A stretch of 7,826 bases of DNA from Pseudomonadota bacterium (GTDB lineage Bacteria > Desulfobacterota > BSN033 > WVXP01 > G020346125), in NCBI GenBank assembly GCA_030672465.1, contig DAOVGJ010000182.1, forward strand, positions 1-7,826, given 5' to 3'. The notes beneath the pieces are model-generated. The model searched no databases. It saw nothing but the letters and a program-made list of their open reading frames with translations, and was not told where the DNA came from. Of the stretch, positions 5,382-7,826 are shown one piece after another. Position numbers and translations under genes: made by a program. Every line of letters begins with the position of its first letter. Position 1 is the stretch's first letter.

Positions 5382-6575
5382 ATGACCATTTCAAGACGAG
5401 TCCAAGGGATTAAACCCTCTCCAACCCTAACCATCACGGCCAAGGCAAAGGCCATGAAGGCAGAGGGTATCGATGTAATCGGATTTGGCGCCGGGGAGCC
5501 GGATTTCGATACCCCGGATCATATCAAAAAGGCCGCCATCAGAGCCCTGGAGGACGGGTTCACCAAATATACGCCGGCCGGTGGCATCGATGAGCTAAAG
5601 GATGCCGTTATCAGAAAATTCAAGCGGGACAATGAATTGGACTATGACCGGACGCACATTCTTGTCTCCTGTGGGGGAAAGCATTGCCTTTATAACTCGG
5701 CCCAGGTTCTCTTCGACACGGGAGATGAGGTTATCATTCCATCCCCCTATTGGGTCTCCTATCCCCCCATAGTCACTCTAGCCGACGCCGTTCCCGTCAT
5801 CCTCGAGACGACGGAAGAGAGCGGGTTCAAGATGGACCCGGATGATTTGAGACGCACCATCACCAAAAGGACCAAGGCATTGGTCTTGAACAGTCCATGC
5901 AATCCCACCGGGACGACCTATACGGAAAGCGAATTGAGGGTGATCGCGGATATCGTCCTCGAGAAAGGGATTTATGTTATTTCAGATGAGATTTACGAAA
6001 AAATCGTCTACGACGGTATTAAACACAGCAGCATCGCCTCTTTTGATAAAGAGATCAGGGAGAGGACCATTATCGTTCATGGCGTATCCAAGACGTACTC
6101 AATGACCGGTTGGCGGATTGGATTCGCCGCCGGACCGAGTTCAATCATAGAGGGCATGAATAAGATCCAGGGTCAGAGCACTTCCAACCCCACTTCTATC
6201 TCTCAAAAGGCCTCTCAAGAGGCCTTGGATGGCCCGCAGGATGTGGTTCAAGCGATGGTAGAAGAATTCCAAAAAAGACGGAACTACGTGATCGATCGGT
6301 TCAATTCAATGGAGGGGGTCTCGTGTATCAAACCCGGAGGGGCTTTCTATGCCTTCCCCAATTTTTCAAGCTACGTGGGCAAATCCTTCGGGGGCAAACC
6401 CATGAGGGACTCCGTGGATTTGGCGGATTACTTGCTCGATGTCGCCCGGGTCGCCGTGGTTCCCGGTGATGCATTCGGGGCCGAGGGGTTTGAGAGGCTC
6501 TCCTTCGCCACCTCCATGGAGAATATTGAGAAAGGCATGGATAGAATTGAAAAGGCGCTCAAGGAATTGGATTGA
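5382..6575 (+). CDS. Class I pyridoxal-phosphate aminotransferase, aspartate aminotransferase type (subgroup Ib)
   Basis: Fold type I PLP enzyme exchanging amino groups between an amino acid (probably aspartate) and 2-oxoglutarate in the cytosol. 397 residues, normal for the family. It opens SRRVQGIKPS and shows GAGEPDFDTP at 36-45, GGK at 98-100, NPTG at 174-177, SDEIY at 201-205, the PLP-binding Lys237 in VSKTYSMTGWRIGF, and the substrate-carboxylate Arg372 in RLSFATS. Lys100 aligns with the lysine that in Thermus-type aspartate aminotransferase contacts the distal carboxylate, favouring acidic substrates, though relatives also act on prephenate or aromatic amino acids. ATG 5382 is chosen because GGGAGG (5372-5377) lies 4 nt upstream; the frame is open further back, but over the ATPase gene. 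Likely co-transcribed with that ATPase. It converges on the Nudix gene with an 18-nt gap. Confidence 0.93.
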   Translation: MTISRRVQGIKPSPTLTITAKAKAMKAEGIDVIGFGAGEPDFDTPDHIKKAAIRALEDGFTKYTPAGGIDELKDAVIRKFKRDNELDYDRTHILVSCGGKHCLYNSAQVLFDTGDEVIIPSPYWVSYPPIVTLADAVPVILETTEESGFKMDPDDLRRTITKRTKALVLNSPCNPTGTTYTESELRVIADIVLEKGIYVISDEIYEKIVYDGIKHSSIASFDKEIRERTIIVHGVSKTYSMTGWRIGFAAGPSSIIEGMNKIQGQSTSNPTSISQKASQEALDGPQDVVQAMVEEFQKRRNYVIDRFNSMEGVSCIKPGGAFYAFPNFSSYVGKSFGGKPMRDSVDLADYLLDVARVAVVPGDAFGAEGFERLSFATSMENIEKGMDRIEKALKELD

Positions 6576-6599
6576 GCGAAACCCGGCGGGATTTCACTC
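6574..6599. terminator. Hairpin at the convergent gene ends, possible bidirectional terminator
   Basis: GAG, a C-A mismatch, GAAA and CCC pair with GGG, a bulged A, TTTC and CTC around a GGC loop. The hairpin spans the aminotransferase stop and the stop of the facing Nudix gene. Neither strand has a T-run after it, so it is not a textbook intrinsic terminator. Confidence 0.35.
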
Positions 6600-7064
6600 C
6601 CCACCCCTCTTTCGAAGCTTTTCCTTAAAGTAGTCCTCTAAGATATTCCGATGGTCGAAGGCGATCCCCTCAGGGAGGTTCTGTTGATCGAAAATTCCCA
6701 CCTCCTGGGCGTCATCCTTGGCCTCAGGAACCCCGTGAGCCCTAGCGATATAAACCGTTGATATGGAATGAAACCTTGGATCCCTCCTGGGATCCGAATA
6801 GGTGTGAAATTGGCGAATAAGGTGGACGCGAAGCCCTGTCTCCTCTCTGGCTTCCCGAACCGCGGATTCCTCCAAACTTTCCCCGTAATCCACAAACCCC
6901 CCGGGGATGGCCCAGCCGAGGGGTTCATTTTTTCTCTTGATCAAGACGATCCCCGTTTCAACTCCCCCAGCCTCAACCTCAATAATGATGTCCACAGTGG
7001 GCAAGGGGTTTTTGTATTGTTTTATCTTGGTCCCACATTGAGGGCATTGGATAAATCTCCTCAT
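6594..7064 (-). CDS. Nudix hydrolase (ADP-ribose pyrophosphatase-like)
   Basis: Cytosolic hydrolase of nucleoside diphosphates linked to another moiety. The full Nudix box GX5EX7REUXEEXGU is present at residues 56-78, with the metal-binding REAREE at 70-75. The segment [11 protein letters not shown] after it resembles the signature found in ADP-ribose and related pyrophosphatases. An N-terminal CPQCG (7-11) recalls half of a zinc ribbon; the second Cys pair is missing. 156 residues from ATG 7064, chosen because AGGGG (7069-7073) lies 4 nt upstream; ATG 7076 in the same frame would add four residues and has a more distant GGGG. It follows cinA by about 35 nt on the same strand, so co-transcription is likely. 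Substrate specificity cannot be fixed from sequence. Confidence 0.88.
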   Translation of the reverse strand: MRRFIQCPQCGTKIKQYKNPLPTVDIIIEVEAGGVETGIVLIKRKNEPLGWAIPGGFVDYGESLEESAVREAREETGLRVHLIRQFHTYSDPRRDPRFHSISTVYIARAHGVPEAKDDAQEVGIFDQQNLPEGIAFDHRNILEDYFKEKLRKRGGE

Positions 7065-7099
7065 CTTTCCCCTCATCTAAACGATTTTTCCCCGATCCA

Positions 7100-7826
7100 T
7101 TATGATTTGCCCATGTTTAACAATTCTTTTCTCAGCGCATCCAAAGAGAGGATAGCCGCTCTCTCGCGAAGCATCTCTTTCGTCCCCCCCAGTTGATGAT
7201 CGACCCATTTCCTCATGCCTTTGGAGGTCATGCCGACATAGATGTGGGCCTTGATTTCTTCCCCCTCTTTTGAACTCCCCTTTTCGGAAAACCCCGAGAC
7301 GGATAATCCCAGATCACTCCGACAACGCTCCCTCGCTTTCCCTGCAAGGCAAAGGACAAATTCTCCCTCCTCTCTCTTCAGCTTGCTGAATTCTCCCATC
7401 CCAATGTCCAGGAAAGACCTGGTTGATTCTTCCGTATTGAGCACAACGCCCTGGATGAATTGCGCGTTCTCCGTCCCTGACAGCCTCTGGGCGATCAGAC
7501 CACCTGTATAAAGTTCCGCCGTTGAGAGGGTGAGGTTCATTTTTTCCAGAAGCTTTGTGACGTTCCCCTCCAACGTCTCCTCACCCACTCCATAGATGAG
7601 CCCCCCCAAACGTCCCCTTATCTGGGCCTCCATTCCTTCAATGAGGGATTCCGCCTCAGAAAGACGACTCCCCTTGGCCATGATACGGATCTTTATGTCC
7701 CCTGGGGAGGCCAATAGCCCGATGGACGGATTACCTCCTTCCTGAATGAGATCCGCGATCTGTTCATTCACCCCGCTTTCCCCCAAACCGCATAACCTTA
7801 AGACCTTGTACTGGACCGTTTCCTCC
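7100..7826 (-). CDS. cinA: CinA-family protein, C-terminal part (5' end beyond the window), with degenerate amidohydrolase domain
   Basis: The reading frame is open to the window edge, and the first visible residues (TVQYKVLRLCGLGES) match the linker/KH-like middle domain of full-length CinA. The internal TTG at 7786 is therefore not the start, and the gene is cut by the window. About 241 C-terminal residues are visible of a protein usually about 410-420 long; the N-terminal MoaB/MogA-like domain lies outside. Residues about 1-80 form the middle domain (GNPSIGLLASPGDIKIRI). Residues about 85-241 correspond to the nicotinamide-mononucleotide deamidase (PncC) domain, recognised by TAELYTGGLIAQRL, the counterpart of TAESCTGG. 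The residues expected to be catalytic (Ser, Tyr, Lys) align with Asn120, Asn130 and Thr135, and the SGIAGP loop reads SGFSEKG, so this domain is probably inactive. The Nudix gene follows on the same strand. Confidence 0.83.
   Translation of the reverse strand, partial: EETVQYKVLRLCGLGESGVNEQIADLIQEGGNPSIGLLASPGDIKIRIMAKGSRLSEAESLIEGMEAQIRGRLGGLIYGVGEETLEGNVTKLLEKMNLTLSTAELYTGGLIAQRLSGTENAQFIQGVVLNTEESTRSFLDIGMGEFSKLKREEGEFVLCLAGKARERCRSDLGLSVSGFSEKGSSKEGEEIKAHIYVGMTSKGMRKWVDHQLGGTKEMLRERAAILSLDALRKELLNMGKS

Noticed and set aside
7784..7786. TTG as the start of a short stand-alone CinA C-terminal protein
   Set aside because: The frame stays open to the window edge and the residues before it match the CinA middle domain, so the gene continues beyond the window.

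Overview
The window looks like an ordinary chromosomal segment of an anaerobic bacterium of mid GC content. The Desulfobacterota (former Deltaproteobacteria) or a related lineage is the best guess. This rests on the ferredoxin-linked 2-oxoacid oxidoreductase cluster, system II cytochrome c maturation, and a degenerate octamer inverted repeat (GGAATNNT) of a kind I associate with such genomes. There is no rRNA or unambiguous phylogenetic marker, so the placement is an inference.

Layout from left to right. Bases 1-301 carry no gene: they hold a long imperfect inverted repeat and then a strong sigma70-type promoter. A cytochrome c/heme handling membrane protein (ccsA family) reads rightward to 1156. 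Converging on it is a leftward operon of five genes (4218 to 1177): a two-cluster ferredoxin, then the alpha, beta and gamma subunits of a 2-oxoacid:ferredoxin oxidoreductase of the VOR/KOR type, then a tandem ACT-domain protein. The first four genes overlap or nearly touch. A 162-bp AT-rich divergent regulatory region (4219-4380) separates this operon from a rightward pair: a single-domain ArsA/GET3-like ATPase and a class I (subgroup Ib) aspartate-type aminotransferase. The aminotransferase converges on a leftward pair, a Nudix hydrolase preceded by cinA. cinA runs off the right edge, so only its C-terminal part is visible.

How the genes may work together. The oxidoreductase would oxidatively decarboxylate a 2-oxoacid to an acyl-CoA while reducing ferredoxin, or run in reverse. 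The divergently transcribed aminotransferase interconverts amino acids and 2-oxoacids, and the ACT protein is a plausible amino-acid sensor. This makes an amino-acid/2-oxoacid theme that is reasonable but unproven. The cinA-Nudix pair fits nucleotide or NAD by-product clean-up.

Most notable points: (1) the CinA C-terminal domain appears to have lost all three residues expected to be catalytic; (2) the ArsA-like ATPase has CxxH where related proteins have a CxxC metal motif, and it has no arsenic-resistance neighbours; (3) near-identical TTGAC(A/T)-N18-TATATT promoters lie before ccsA and the ATPase gene and settle their start codons; (4) the inverted repeat at the left edge. I see no convincing novel multi-gene system such as a defence island, CRISPR array or mobile element.
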